A DNA stretch of 34,313 nucleotides from Calditrichaceae bacterium. GTDB taxonomy: Bacteria > Calditrichota > Calditrichia > Calditrichales > Calditrichaceae. The stretch lies in NCBI GenBank assembly GCA_016928315.1, contig JAFGKZ010000002.1, positions 1 through 34,313 on the forward strand. Direction: 5' to 3'. The translations under genes were made by a program, and so were the position numbers. This document shows, one piece after another, positions 24,914 through 33,428 of this stretch (positions are counted from its first letter, which is position 1; each line of letters starts with the position of its first letter). The notes under the pieces are model-generated. The model saw only the letters and a program-made list of their open reading frames with translations. It was not told the DNA's origin and searched no databases.

Positions 24914-24925
24914 ATAGTGCCCGCT

Positions 24926-26686
24926 ATGCGATTTCAATTATTATTCTTTTCACTTTGTCTATGTTTTTCACTTAACAATGCTCAGCCGGCTGGCAAAGCC
25001 ATTGTTTCCAGGATAGTATTTGAAGGTGATTTTAAGCTCTCCGATGAAAAAATGTCTTCAGCAATCGGGATCGCTAAAAACAACATTTTCGATCCGTCAT
25101 TAATGAAACCAATGATTGATAAACTTATAAAATATTATTATGAACAGGGCTATCTCTATGCTCAAGTTGATTCGGTTACGAGGCAATATAGTTATGATAA
25201 TAAAACAGTTAATCTTAACATCTATGGACACAGCGGCTATCCAACCTATTATGGGAAAATAAATATATTTGCTGACTCATTGGATATAAATAAATATATA
25301 CAATTACTGGATATCAAAGAAAATGATAGATACGCGCCGGTTTTAATGGAAAATAATTTTACCTATCTGCTCAATTATGCCGCCGATCAGGGATATCCTT
25401 TCACAAAAATAGAAATTGAAAATATATCATTCAATAAAATTGAAGAAAAAAATTATGCAGACGTCACGCTTAGAATTAATGAAGGTAAAAAAATATACAT
25501 TAAAGGCTTCCAAATATCCGGTAACGTTTATACCAATGACAATGTGATTCTCAGAGAACTTTATATGGGTAAAAAGGATGTTTACTCAAAAACAGCGGTA
25601 GATGAGATACCAGCGCAGCTAATGCGTCTTCAGATTTTTAAAGACGCGGTTATTGACGGAATAAGTCTTATTGAGGAAGACAGCGTTATTATAAATATCG
25701 GGATTGAAGAAGGTAATTCCATCATGGTTGATGGCGTAATTGGATATGTGCCTGAAAAATCCGGCACTAAATCCGACGGGAATATCACAGGGTTATTCAA
25801 TCTTTCGCTGAAGAATATTTTTGGCACCGGCCGTAAATTTGATGTGCACTGGCAAAAACCGGATACGTACAGCGAAGAATTTAATCTGCGTTATACAGAG
25901 CCCTGGGTGCTTGATTATCCTGTGGCAATTTCAATCGGATTGGACCGGACAGTCAGAGATTCCAGTTTTATTAAATGGGATACCTTTTTGAATACCCGCG
26001 TACGCATTCTAAAAAATCTGTCAGCCATAGCTGGTATCAGCCGAAAATTAGCCTATCCCGATTCGGTATCCAGCCGTAATAACCGGTTGTTACGCAACGA
26101 GGTAATCAATCTTGAACTGGGGCTGGAATATGATACGCGGGATTATCCGATAAATCCGCGTTCGGGATTATTCTATTCTAACTCCTACGCGTACGGATTT
26201 AAAAATAATTATGGTCCTTCCTACATTTTGATTGAAGATAGTATTAGCAGCAATGAAGAGCTGCAAACACTTCAACTTGAGTTTGGCTGGTATTATAATT
26301 TGTGGTCAAACCAGGTTGTTTCAATAGAACTTAATGGCAAACAGATCAAGGGTGATCAGCTGCAGCTAACCGATCTGTTTTGGTTTGGCGGCAGCCAATC
26401 GCTCAGGGGGTATCGGGAAAATCAGTACTGGGGCAGAGTAATCGCCTGGGCTAATTTGGAGTATCGGTTTATTCTAAATCGAAATTCACGCTTATTTATT
26501 TTCAGTGATTGGGGGATTTTTCAGGGGCTGGATAATGCGGTTCAGGAAAATGAAGTTTTGCCCGGTTATGGACTCGGCATTCGCATTGATACACCGCTTG
26601 GCATAATGGGAGTAGATTATGGCCTTGGCAAAGGTGATCGTTTTAGCGAAGGTAAAATTCACTTTGGTATAACCAGCCAATTTTAA
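24926..26686 (+). CDS. Omp85-family outer-membrane protein with POTRA repeats (TamA/BamA-like)
   Basis: Outer-membrane assembly or translocation protein of the Omp85 family. From the ATG at 24926 it has 586 residues and a signal peptide (MRFQLLFFSLCLCFSLNNAQ). An in-frame GTG at 24917 would add only three residues; neither start has a ribosome site. About three POTRA modules cover 24-245. One of them contains KKIYIKGFQISGNVYTNDNVILREL, split here as the usual G-N-x-x-T/Y-x-x-x-I-R pattern. A 16-strand-type barrel fills 245-586, with YDTRDYPINPRSG (403-415) and the lid-loop LRGY (493-496) in FGGSQSLRGYREN. The length and three POTRAs fit TamA better than BamA (about 800 residues, five POTRAs). 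No tamB-like partner is adjacent. Confidence 0.88.
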   Translation: MRFQLLFFSLCLCFSLNNAQPAGKAIVSRIVFEGDFKLSDEKMSSAIGIAKNNIFDPSLMKPMIDKLIKYYYEQGYLYAQVDSVTRQYSYDNKTVNLNIYGHSGYPTYYGKINIFADSLDINKYIQLLDIKENDRYAPVLMENNFTYLLNYAADQGYPFTKIEIENISFNKIEEKNYADVTLRINEGKKIYIKGFQISGNVYTNDNVILRELYMGKKDVYSKTAVDEIPAQLMRLQIFKDAVIDGISLIEEDSVIINIGIEEGNSIMVDGVIGYVPEKSGTKSDGNITGLFNLSLKNIFGTGRKFDVHWQKPDTYSEEFNLRYTEPWVLDYPVAISIGLDRTVRDSSFIKWDTFLNTRVRILKNLSAIAGISRKLAYPDSVSSRNNRLLRNEVINLELGLEYDTRDYPINPRSGLFYSNSYAYGFKNNYGPSYILIEDSISSNEELQTLQLEFGWYYNLWSNQVVSIELNGKQIKGDQLQLTDLFWFGGSQSLRGYRENQYWGRVIAWANLEYRFILNRNSRLFIFSDWGIFQGLDNAVQENEVLPGYGLGIRIDTPLGIMGVDYGLGKGDRFSEGKIHFGITSQF

Positions 26687-26766
26687 GTTCTGAAGTAACA
26701 ATTATCTGCTTTTTTTCTTAAATCTCGGCGCTCGCGGCGGCCTTTATTTTTAATTAAAAAAATTAT

Positions 26767-26795
26767 TTGACATTATGGTCTTCATCGAATATATT
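26767..26795 (+). promoter_or_regulatory. Near-consensus sigma70 promoter of tRNA-Arg
   Basis: TTGACA (26767-26772), 17-base spacer, TATATT (26790-26795). The -10 ends 24 bases before the tRNA, leaving a leader of about 17 bases. This is the best promoter match in the window. Confidence 0.8.
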
Positions 26796-26819
26796 TGCGC
26801 ACTCTTATCGTGATATAAT

Positions 26820-26893
26820 GCGCCTGTAGCTCAATTGGATAGAGCGTTGGATTCCGGTTCCAAAGGCTGGGGGTTCGATTCCCTCCAGGCGTA
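26820..26893 (+). tRNA. tRNA-Arg (anticodon CCG)
   Basis: A 74-nt cloverleaf. The acceptor stem GCGCCTG pairs with CAGGCGT (first pair G-U). The D arm GCTC/GAGC contains AATTGGATA. The anticodon stem TTGGA/TCCAA has the loop TTCCGGT, giving anticodon CCG, which reads CGG (Arg). The T arm GGGGG-TTCGATT-CCCTC has one G-U pair. The variable loop is five bases and the discriminator is A26893. CCA is not encoded (CAAC follows), so it must be added after transcription. Confidence 0.95.
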
Positions 26894-27078
26894 CAACTTT
26901 AAAAAGGAAAGCAGGTTAAGGATTATTCTGGAATCAACAATTCTATTATACATGTTGATGGCTTCGCTTCGGTTTTACACGATCTGTAATGGTAGAAAGT
27001 CAGAAAAGTTTAATCCGCAGGTTTCCTTCATTACGCTTGCAAATGTATTTTAATTCAATAAGCTAAGACTGAATTTGT

Positions 27079-27095
27079 ATGAAATTTTATTTCAT
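27079..27095. repeat. Palindrome ATGAAAT-ttt-ATTTCAT upstream of proS
   Basis: Perfect 7-bp arms around a 3-base centre, ending 23 bases before the proS ATG and just upstream of its ribosome site. It could be an operator or a leader-RNA hairpin. Confidence 0.4.
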
Positions 27096-27118
27096 CTGAT
27101 TAATGATTTGAGGAACAG

Positions 27119-28549
27119 ATGGCTGAAAAGGTAACACCAAGAGATGTAGATTATTCACGCTGGTATACAGACATCGTATTACAAGGAAAATTGGCTGATT
27201 ATTCCCCGGTTAAGGGAGCAATGGTTATCCGTCCCAATGGCTATGCTATTTGGGAAATGATTCAAAGTAATTTAGACCGGATGTTTAAAGAGACCGGTCA
27301 TGTAAATGCCTATTTCCCGCTGCTTATTCCGGAAAGCTTTATGCAGAAAGAAGCCGAACACGTTGAAGGTTTTTCTCCGGAATGCGCTGTGGTTACCATC
27401 GGCGGCGGTCAGGAACTGGAAGAGAAATTGTATATTCGCCCGACCTCTGAGACCATCATTTGGGCCATGTATAAAAAATGGATCATGAGTTATCGTGATC
27501 TGCCGTTATTGATTAATCAATGGGCCAATGTGATGCGCTGGGAAATGCGCACACGTTTATTCCTGCGTACATCGGAATTTCTATGGCAGGAAGGACACAC
27601 CGCCCATGCAACCTATGACGAAGCAGAGGAAGAGACGTTAAAAATATTAAACGTGTATAAAAAATTTGCTGAAGATTATCTGGCGATACCGGTCATTCCA
27701 GGCAAGAAAAGCGAAGCGGAAAAATTTGCCGGCGCTTTGCATACCTACTGTATCGAAGCGATGATGCAGGATAAAAAAGCATTGCAGGCCGGAACGTCGC
27801 ATAATCTTGGACAAAACTTTGCCAAAGCTTTTGATGTACAGTTTCAGGATAAAGACGGTAAGCTGAGTTATGTGTACGCGACCTCCTGGGGAGTCAGTAC
27901 CCGGTTGATTGGGGCTTTAATTATGGCGCACAGTGATGACCGTGGATTGGTGCTTCCGCCCAAAATGGCCCAGCGTCCGGTGGTGATTGTTCCGATCTAT
28001 CGCAGCGATGATGAGAAGAAAGCCGTGCTGGATTTTGCCGAGGGTGTTTATCGTGAACTGAAAGAAAAATATAATGTAATTTTTGATGACCGTCCGCAGT
28101 ACAAGCCGGGTTATAAATTTTCCGAGTGGGAATTACAGGGCATTCCGGTGCGTATAGAGATAGGACCGAAGGATGTTGAGAAGAATAACGTTGTTCTGGT
28201 TCGCCGGGATACGATGGAAAAACAGTTCATAACCCGAGTTGGAATTCTGGACAAGGTTACGAATGAATTAACGGCTATGCAGGGAGAAATGCTGGAACGG
28301 GCGCGTAAATTCCGGGATAAGAACACACTTGAAATTGATGAGTACAATACCTTTAAAACAGTGATCGATAGTGAAGGCGGATTCCTGAAAAGCCACTGGT
28401 GCGGCGATGCCGGATGTGAGGCTAAAGTGCAGGAAGAAACCAAAGCAACCATTCGTTGTATTCCGTTTAATGAAGCGGATGAAACAGGAAAATGTATTGT
28501 ATGTGGTAAAGAATCAACGAAACGGGTTATCTTTGCCAAGGCGTATTAG
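27119..28549 (+). CDS. proS: Prolyl-tRNA synthetase (archaeal/eukaryotic type)
   Basis: Class II synthetase that charges tRNA-Pro. The 476-residue form lacks the bacterial editing insertion between motifs 2 and 3 and carries the C-terminal zinc-type domain, so it belongs to the archaeal/eukaryotic-like group found in some bacteria. Visible parts are motif 1 around [28 protein letters not shown], given here only as the start of the catalytic core; motif 2 in [24 protein letters not shown]; motif 3 in [21 protein letters not shown]; and an anticodon-binding domain from about residue 285. Candidate zinc ligands are in HWCGDAGCE and [17 protein letters not shown] precedes the ATG. A stable nested hairpin follows the stop. 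Confidence 0.96.
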   Translation: MAEKVTPRDVDYSRWYTDIVLQGKLADYSPVKGAMVIRPNGYAIWEMIQSNLDRMFKETGHVNAYFPLLIPESFMQKEAEHVEGFSPECAVVTIGGGQELEEKLYIRPTSETIIWAMYKKWIMSYRDLPLLINQWANVMRWEMRTRLFLRTSEFLWQEGHTAHATYDEAEEETLKILNVYKKFAEDYLAIPVIPGKKSEAEKFAGALHTYCIEAMMQDKKALQAGTSHNLGQNFAKAFDVQFQDKDGKLSYVYATSWGVSTRLIGALIMAHSDDRGLVLPPKMAQRPVVIVPIYRSDDEKKAVLDFAEGVYRELKEKYNVIFDDRPQYKPGYKFSEWELQGIPVRIEIGPKDVEKNNVVLVRRDTMEKQFITRVGILDKVTNELTAMQGEMLERARKFRDKNTLEIDEYNTFKTVIDSEGGFLKSHWCGDAGCEAKVQEETKATIRCIPFNEADETGKCIVCGKESTKRVIFAKAY

Positions 28550-28566
28550 AGTTATGGAATATGGGA

Positions 28567-28603
28567 AACTTTAAGAAGGTAAAGACGTTACTGACTTAAA
28601 GTT
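28567..28603 (+). repeat. 37-nt nested hairpin between proS and rhomboid gene
   Basis: AACTTTAAG (28567-28575) pairs exactly with CTTAAAGTT (28595-28603). Inside, GTAA (28579-28582) pairs with TTAC (28588-28591) around a 5-base loop, and the two stems are separated by a symmetric 3-by-3 internal loop. No T-run follows on either strand, so it is not a standard terminator; it may be an mRNA processing or stability element. Confidence 0.55.
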
Positions 28604-28626
28604 AAAATAAATAGAATGATATTAAA

Positions 28627-29457
28627 ATGAATACTAACAGATCATTTGGTTTTGGCCCAATGGGTGGTATGCCGCCGGCCATAAAAAACATCATTTTTAT
28701 AAATGCTGTTATTTTTTTAATGCAGGTTTTGAATCAGTCGCTTGAACAGATGATTTTTCGATATTTTGCATTAATTCCATCGGAAATAATTTACCATTTT
28801 AAAGTTTGGCAACTAGTCTCATACATGTTTTTGCATGCCGATTTCTGGCATATCTTTTTTAATATGTTCATACTTTGGATGTTCGGTTCTGAATTAGAGC
28901 GCGAATGGGGTACTAAAGAATTTCTTAAATACTATTTTATTACCGGGATTGGCGCTGGTGTATTTAATCTTTTGTTGTCGAGTGCGCCAACTATTGGAGC
29001 GTCCGGGGCAGTCTACGGTATTATGTTGGCTTATGCGCTTCGTTTTCCTGATCGAATGGTTTATATCTATTTTCTTTTTCCGGTTAAGGTGAAATATATG
29101 ATGGCGTTTTTGGTTCTGGTCTCTTTCTTTTCTACTTTCAGTTCATCCGGTGATGGCATTGCGCATGCAGCGCATCTGGGTGGTATTGTCGTTGGATTTG
29201 TTTATTTAAAATATTGGGTCCTTCTCTATAAAATTAAGCAAAATATCCCTAACATTTCTTTTGGTAAAAAAGACAATCCCAATATGAAATATACTAAAGG
29301 CGGTGATAATAAAACCGAATACTATCGCCGTATAATTGATGAATTGCTTGATAAAATTAACCGGGTTGGTTACTTAAATCTTACAGATGAAGAGAAAAAA
29401 ATCCTTGAAGAGGGAAGCAAATATTTACGGGAGCATGATGCAGAAAATTTTAACTAA
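28627..29457 (+). CDS. Rhomboid-family intramembrane serine protease
   Basis: Polytopic membrane protease that cleaves within or near transmembrane segments. The 276 residues have about six hydrophobic helices between 20 and 205. The catalytic serine is S126 in TIGASGAVYG and the catalytic histidine is H183 in HAAHLGGIVVG. The family signature HADFWHIFFNMFILWMFG lies at 70-87 with WGTKEFLKYYFITG after it. The N-terminus is short and Gly/Met-rich (FGFGPMGGMPP), a form common in FCB-group rhomboids. The cytoplasmic tail of about 70 residues ends with EEKKILEEGSKYLREH. No ribosome site is clear before the ATG. The cysteine-rich gene follows after 37 bases. Confidence 0.93.
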   Translation: MNTNRSFGFGPMGGMPPAIKNIIFINAVIFLMQVLNQSLEQMIFRYFALIPSEIIYHFKVWQLVSYMFLHADFWHIFFNMFILWMFGSELEREWGTKEFLKYYFITGIGAGVFNLLLSSAPTIGASGAVYGIMLAYALRFPDRMVYIYFLFPVKVKYMMAFLVLVSFFSTFSSSGDGIAHAAHLGGIVVGFVYLKYWVLLYKIKQNIPNISFGKKDNPNMKYTKGGDNKTEYYRRIIDELLDKINRVGYLNLTDEEKKILEEGSKYLREHDAENFN

Positions 29458-29494
29458 AAATATATTATTGGTTTTTCGAGGGAGGCTGGCATAG

Positions 29495-29731
29495 ATGAGT
29501 TACTTTGAAAATCTAACATGTGCTTGTGAGGATTGCCATTATAATCATGATACGTTGTGTTACAGGGAATCCATAACGTTGGATTTGAATGGTACCTGCG
29601 AGGACATGGTAAATTGTGATGATTTCGAATGTCAGGATTGTGAATTTTTCGATTTTTGCAAAAAAGAGAAAAAATATAATTCGACAGCATTCACAAGTAA
29701 CGAAGATTATTATAACGAAGATGAGTATTAA
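29495..29731 (+). CDS. Small cysteine-rich, acidic protein, possible metal binder
   Basis: A 78-residue protein with nine cysteines (positions 9, 11, 14, 22, 35, 41, 46, 49 and 55) and an acidic, Asn/Tyr-rich tail. The first half, CACEDCHYNHDTLCYRESITL, split here as CxCxxCxYN then C then an IxL strand, resembles DUF1540-like cysteine modules; that likeness is from memory and untested. The spacing suits zinc or Fe-S binding. No signal or membrane segment is visible, so it is probably cytoplasmic. GGGAGG precedes the ATG by 12 bases, which with the terminator 41 bases after the stop supports a real, expressed gene. It may be co-transcribed with the rhomboid gene. Function unknown. Confidence 0.8.
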   Translation: MSYFENLTCACEDCHYNHDTLCYRESITLDLNGTCEDMVNCDDFECQDCEFFDFCKKEKKYNSTAFTSNEDYYNEDEY

Positions 29732-29771
29732 TGTAGTCCTTCGAATGATGTAATCATATCAAAGTAATAAG

Positions 29772-29798
29772 AAGGCGATTGTTTAATCGCCTTTTTTT
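29772..29798 (+). terminator. Strong Rho-independent terminator after the cysteine-rich gene
   Basis: AAGGCGATT (29772-29780) and AATCGCCTT (29785-29793) form a perfect 9-bp stem with a GTTT loop, running into seven T residues. It cleanly separates the proS-rhomboid region from the threonine operon. Confidence 0.93.
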
Positions 29799-29984
29799 AT
29801 AAGCAATTCGCTGCCCACCTTTTTAAAAATGCTGGTAATTGATTAATACCGATAGACTTTATCAAAAAAACTGTGATGTGGATATATTGTAACAACTTAT
29901 AATTATGCAGATATTATTTTGGAAATTCAGCTAATTTATATTAAAATCTGGCTCTCTAATAAAATATAAAAGGAATTTTGATAA

Positions 29985-32432
29985 ATGAAAGTTTTGAAGT
30001 TTGGCGGTTCCTCAGTAGGAAATGCAGAACGGATAAATAATGTAATCAATATTATAAAATCATCCTTTGATGATAAAGAAACCGGTGTGGTTGTTTTTTC
30101 GGCATATCAGGGTGTTACCGATAAATTAATCAAGGCCGGAAAAATTGCTGCAAAAGGCGATGAATCCTATCTAAAACTTCTGAAAGAAATTCAGGATCAG
30201 CACCTGGAAACAGCGCGATCACTCTTATCGATCAAACAGCAAAGCAATCAACTGGCGGAGATAAAAATTATCCTGCGACAATTGGAGGATATTTTACACG
30301 GTATTTTTTTAATAAAAGAATTATCAGCCAAATCCCTTGATTTTATTATGAGCTTTGGCGAGCGTCTGTCCGCTTATACCATCAGTGAATGCTTAAAAGG
30401 ACGTGGAATAAACGCTGAATTTTTGGATGCCCGTACTATTATCAAAACAGATCATAGTTTTGGTTATGCCAGGGTTAACTTTTCATTAACCAATAAAAAT
30501 ATTATATCTTCCATTAAAGAATCATCGCCAATCCAGATTGTTACGGGATTCATTGCTTCGAGTACAGATGGTGAAACGACCACATTGGGAAGAGGCGGGT
30601 CGGATTTCACAGCATCGCTTTTTGGCTCGGCTTTGAATGTTAAAGAAATTGAAATCTGGACCGATGTGGACGGCGTATTAACGGCCGATCCTAAAAAAGT
30701 ACCCAAAGCCTTTTCCATAACGCAGATGACGTATGAAGAAGCAATGGAATTATCTCATTTTGGCGCCAAAGTAATCTATCCGCCAACGATGCAGCCGGCT
30801 TTAGATAAAAAAATTGCAATCAGGATTAAAAATACGCTTAATCCACTGTTTCCGGGAACGGTGATTGGTCCGGATAAAACAGAAAATCAACATGCCATAC
30901 GCGGAATTTCATCCATTGACGATCTTGCCTTATTAACGATACAGGGCAGTGGTATGATTGGTGTCGCCGGCATTGCTGAACGTATATTCAGCGCTCTGGC
31001 AAAAAAAGAAATCAGTATTATTCTGATTACACAGGCGTCCTCAGAGCATTCTATCTGTCTGGCCATTTTGCCGCATTTTAAAGAAGCTGCGGTGGATGCA
31101 TTGCGTGAAGAGTTGAAATATGAAATTCGTGATGAAATAATAAACGAAATAGAAGTGGAAAATAATTTTTCTGTACTGGCAGTCGTTGGTGAAAATATGC
31201 GTCACCGTAAAGGATTGGCCGGCCGCGTGTTTAAAGCGCTTGGCGATGACGATATCAATATTTCGGCTATTGCGCAGGGTTCATCAGAATTAAATATTTC
31301 CATTGTCGTCTCCAGAAATGATGAAGCCAAAGCTTTAAATGCCATTCATCGCGCCTTCTTTGGCATCGGGCGTAAACCATTAAATGTGTATCTGGTTGGA
31401 ACCGGACTCATTGGCGGCACTTTATTAAATCAAATCCAGGATCAGATTGATTTTCTGCAAAATAAAAAATCGCTCAATATTAAAATTGTAGGTTTAGCTG
31501 ATATTGACCGTATGGTGTTTGATAAAAACGGCATTCATCTTGATTCCTGGCAAAAAACACTGAATGCATCCAGACTGGAGAGTAATCCGGAAAAATTTGT
31601 TGAAACTATGATTGCCAATAAACTGCAAAACAGCGTATTTGTTGACTGTACGGCCAGTACGGCGCTTACTCTGGCTTATCCAAGAATTCTGAATAATTCT
31701 ATTTCCATTGTAACGCCTAATAAAAAAGCCAATTCTGATACTATGGAATTTTATAATCAATTAAAAGATATCGTGCGGGAAAACAATACACAGTTTCTTT
31801 ATGAAACTAATGTCGGCGCAGGCCTTCCCGTCATTGATTTGATTCATAATTTAGTTCTGGCCGGTGACGAAATTCACCGCATAGAAGGCGTATTATCCGG
31901 CACCCTGAGTTATATATTCAACACGATGAGCTCGGAAAGATTATTTAGCGAGGTGGTGAAAGACGCCAAGCTTAAAGGATATACCGAACCGGATCCGCGT
32001 GAAGATTTGAACGGTATGGATGCGGCCAGAAAAATATTAATTTTAGCGCGGGAAATTGGAGAGTCGCTGGAATTGTCCGATGTCCGGGTGGAGAATCTTG
32101 TGCCTGAAGAAGCGAGATCAGCTGAGAATGAAGATAAATTTTTTGAAATTTTGGCAGAATACGACCAGCAAATGCGGGAAAAAGTGATCGATGCTGAACA
32201 CCGGGGACTGCGTTTACGTTATATTGCCACCTTAGAAAATAGTAATGCTATGGTTGGCTTAAAAGAAGTGGCCGAGGATCATCCATTTTATCAGATGAAA
32301 GGCAGCGATAATATTATTGCGATTTATTCAAAATACTATGAAACACCGATGGTCATTAAAGGACCGGGCGCAGGCGCTAATGTAACTGCTGCCGGCATTC
32401 TGGCTGATTTACTCAAAGCCGCAATTCATTAA
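29985..32432 (+). CDS. thrA: Bifunctional aspartokinase / homoserine dehydrogenase
   Basis: Catalyses the first and third steps from aspartate to threonine and methionine precursors. At 815 residues it matches E. coli ThrA in length and order. The kinase domain (1-300) has KFGGSSV (5-11), SFGERLSAY and LGRGGSDFTASLFG (201-214). Two ACT regulatory regions (about 315-460) include GSGMIGVAGIAERIFSAL and VVGENMRHRKGLAGRVF. The dehydrogenase domain (465-815) has GTGLIGG (472-478), TPNKKAN, NVGAGLPVIDL, and the catalytic region DPREDLNGMDAARKILILARE. Feedback inhibition by threonine is expected from the ACT regions. AAAGGA precedes the ATG at 29985. A TATAAT hexamer (29898-29903) may be a -10 element. 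I found no threonine-rich leader peptide or attenuator in the 187 bases between the upstream terminator and the start. Confidence 0.97.
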   Translation: MKVLKFGGSSVGNAERINNVINIIKSSFDDKETGVVVFSAYQGVTDKLIKAGKIAAKGDESYLKLLKEIQDQHLETARSLLSIKQQSNQLAEIKIILRQLEDILHGIFLIKELSAKSLDFIMSFGERLSAYTISECLKGRGINAEFLDARTIIKTDHSFGYARVNFSLTNKNIISSIKESSPIQIVTGFIASSTDGETTTLGRGGSDFTASLFGSALNVKEIEIWTDVDGVLTADPKKVPKAFSITQMTYEEAMELSHFGAKVIYPPTMQPALDKKIAIRIKNTLNPLFPGTVIGPDKTENQHAIRGISSIDDLALLTIQGSGMIGVAGIAERIFSALAKKEISIILITQASSEHSICLAILPHFKEAAVDALREELKYEIRDEIINEIEVENNFSVLAVVGENMRHRKGLAGRVFKALGDDDINISAIAQGSSELNISIVVSRNDEAKALNAIHRAFFGIGRKPLNVYLVGTGLIGGTLLNQIQDQIDFLQNKKSLNIKIVGLADIDRMVFDKNGIHLDSWQKTLNASRLESNPEKFVETMIANKLQNSVFVDCTASTALTLAYPRILNNSISIVTPNKKANSDTMEFYNQLKDIVRENNTQFLYETNVGAGLPVIDLIHNLVLAGDEIHRIEGVLSGTLSYIFNTMSSERLFSEVVKDAKLKGYTEPDPREDLNGMDAARKILILAREIGESLELSDVRVENLVPEEARSAENEDKFFEILAEYDQQMREKVIDAEHRGLRLRYIATLENSNAMVGLKEVAEDHPFYQMKGSDNIIAIYSKYYETPMVIKGPGAGANVTAAGILADLLKAAIH

Positions 32433-32462
32433 TTATAATGATATAAATATCAGGATTACTCT

Positions 32463-33416
32463 TTGCAGCTCTCTCAGTTAAAGAAAAATGAAATCCGCGT
32501 TTTTGCGCCGGCTTCAGTAGCCAATGTAGGCTGTGGATTTGATATTTTTGGTTTTGCCCTGCATGTTCCCGGCGATGAGGTCTATTTAAAAATAACAGAT
32601 AATCCCGGGATAAAAATTAACGCAATCAGCGGCGATGATAACCGGCTTCCGAAAGATGCGAAATTGAATACAGCGGGCGTTTCACTGCAGGCGATGATGG
32701 AGTTTTTGCAGACTGATTTTGGCGTCGAAATAGAAATCCATAAAAAGATGCCTATTGGCAGCGGACTCGGATCCAGCGCGGCCAGTTCGGTGGCCAGCGT
32801 TTACGCCTTAAATGAAATGTTAACCGAACCGTTGGAGAAGCGGCAGTTACTGGAATTTGCCATCGCGGGTGAAAAAATTACCAGCGGGGATAGTATTCAT
32901 CTGGACAATATCGCAGCTTGCCTGTATGGTGGATTCATTTTAGTGCGCAGTAAGCAACCTGTTGATATTGTACGGATTCCAACACCGGATGGTTTGCATT
33001 GCGTTGTTTTACATCCGCAGATTGAGATTAAAACGGAAGCGTCACGTAAACTCTTGAGAAAACAGATAACGCTGGAACAGGCCGTTATACAATGGGGAAA
33101 TGTAGCCGGTACTGTAACGGCTTTGTTTAGATCGGATTTTGAATTGTTGAAGCGTTCTCTGGATGATGTGGTAGTCGTCCCGGATCGTGCGGAACTGATC
33201 CCTAAATATTACCAGATTTATGAGGCGGCTATGTCAGCCGGAGCTATTGGCTGCAGTATTTCCGGTTCGGGCCCATCGGTATTTGCCTTGAGCCCCGATG
33301 AAACTTTAGCACGAAAAATTGGTCAGGCTATGGCTGATGTTTTAGATGGATTGGATATTGGCAGTGATCTTTACATATCCGCGATTAATAATGATGGACC
33401 TAAAGTTATTCAATAA
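32463..33416 (+). CDS. thrB: Homoserine kinase
   Basis: Phosphorylates homoserine, the fourth step of threonine synthesis. The 317 residues belong to the GHMP kinase family: N-terminal RVFAPASVANVGCGFDIFG (12-30), the ATP-loop PIGSGLGSSAASS (97-109), and the C-terminal AGAIGCSISGSGPSVFAL. The start is a TTG at 32463, supported by AGGA seven bases upstream. No in-frame ATG or GTG precedes the conserved N-terminus, so the TTG is very probably real. It is 30 bases after thrA and 12 bases before thrC, in the classical thrABC order. Confidence 0.95.
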   Translation: MQLSQLKKNEIRVFAPASVANVGCGFDIFGFALHVPGDEVYLKITDNPGIKINAISGDDNRLPKDAKLNTAGVSLQAMMEFLQTDFGVEIEIHKKMPIGSGLGSSAASSVASVYALNEMLTEPLEKRQLLEFAIAGEKITSGDSIHLDNIAACLYGGFILVRSKQPVDIVRIPTPDGLHCVVLHPQIEIKTEASRKLLRKQITLEQAVIQWGNVAGTVTALFRSDFELLKRSLDDVVVVPDRAELIPKYYQIYEAAMSAGAIGCSISGSGPSVFALSPDETLARKIGQAMADVLDGLDIGSDLYISAINNDGPKVIQ

Positions 33417-33428
33417 ATTTTTTTTGAA

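Larger units (their letters stand above)
26687..27118. other. 432-bp region holding only tRNA-Arg and its promoter
   Basis: Apart from the promoter (26767-26795) and tRNA (26820-26893) I see no gene. The 225 bases after the tRNA are AT-rich, with no clear terminator for the tRNA transcript. An open frame running from inside the tRNA to 27053 has no ribosome site and no recognisable product. A small palindrome (27079-27095) lies before proS. Confidence 0.6.

Noticed and set aside
26835-27053. 72-codon open frame starting within tRNA-Arg
   Set aside because: Starts inside a structural RNA, has no ribosome site and no recognisable sequence.
28111-28539. 142-codon minus-strand open frame inside proS
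   Set aside because: Antisense to conserved synthetase domains, no ribosome site, no recognisable product.
29799-29984. Threonine attenuator or leader peptide before thrA
   Set aside because: No short frame with runs of Thr or Ile codons and no terminator/anti-terminator pair is visible; the only strong hairpin belongs to the upstream gene.
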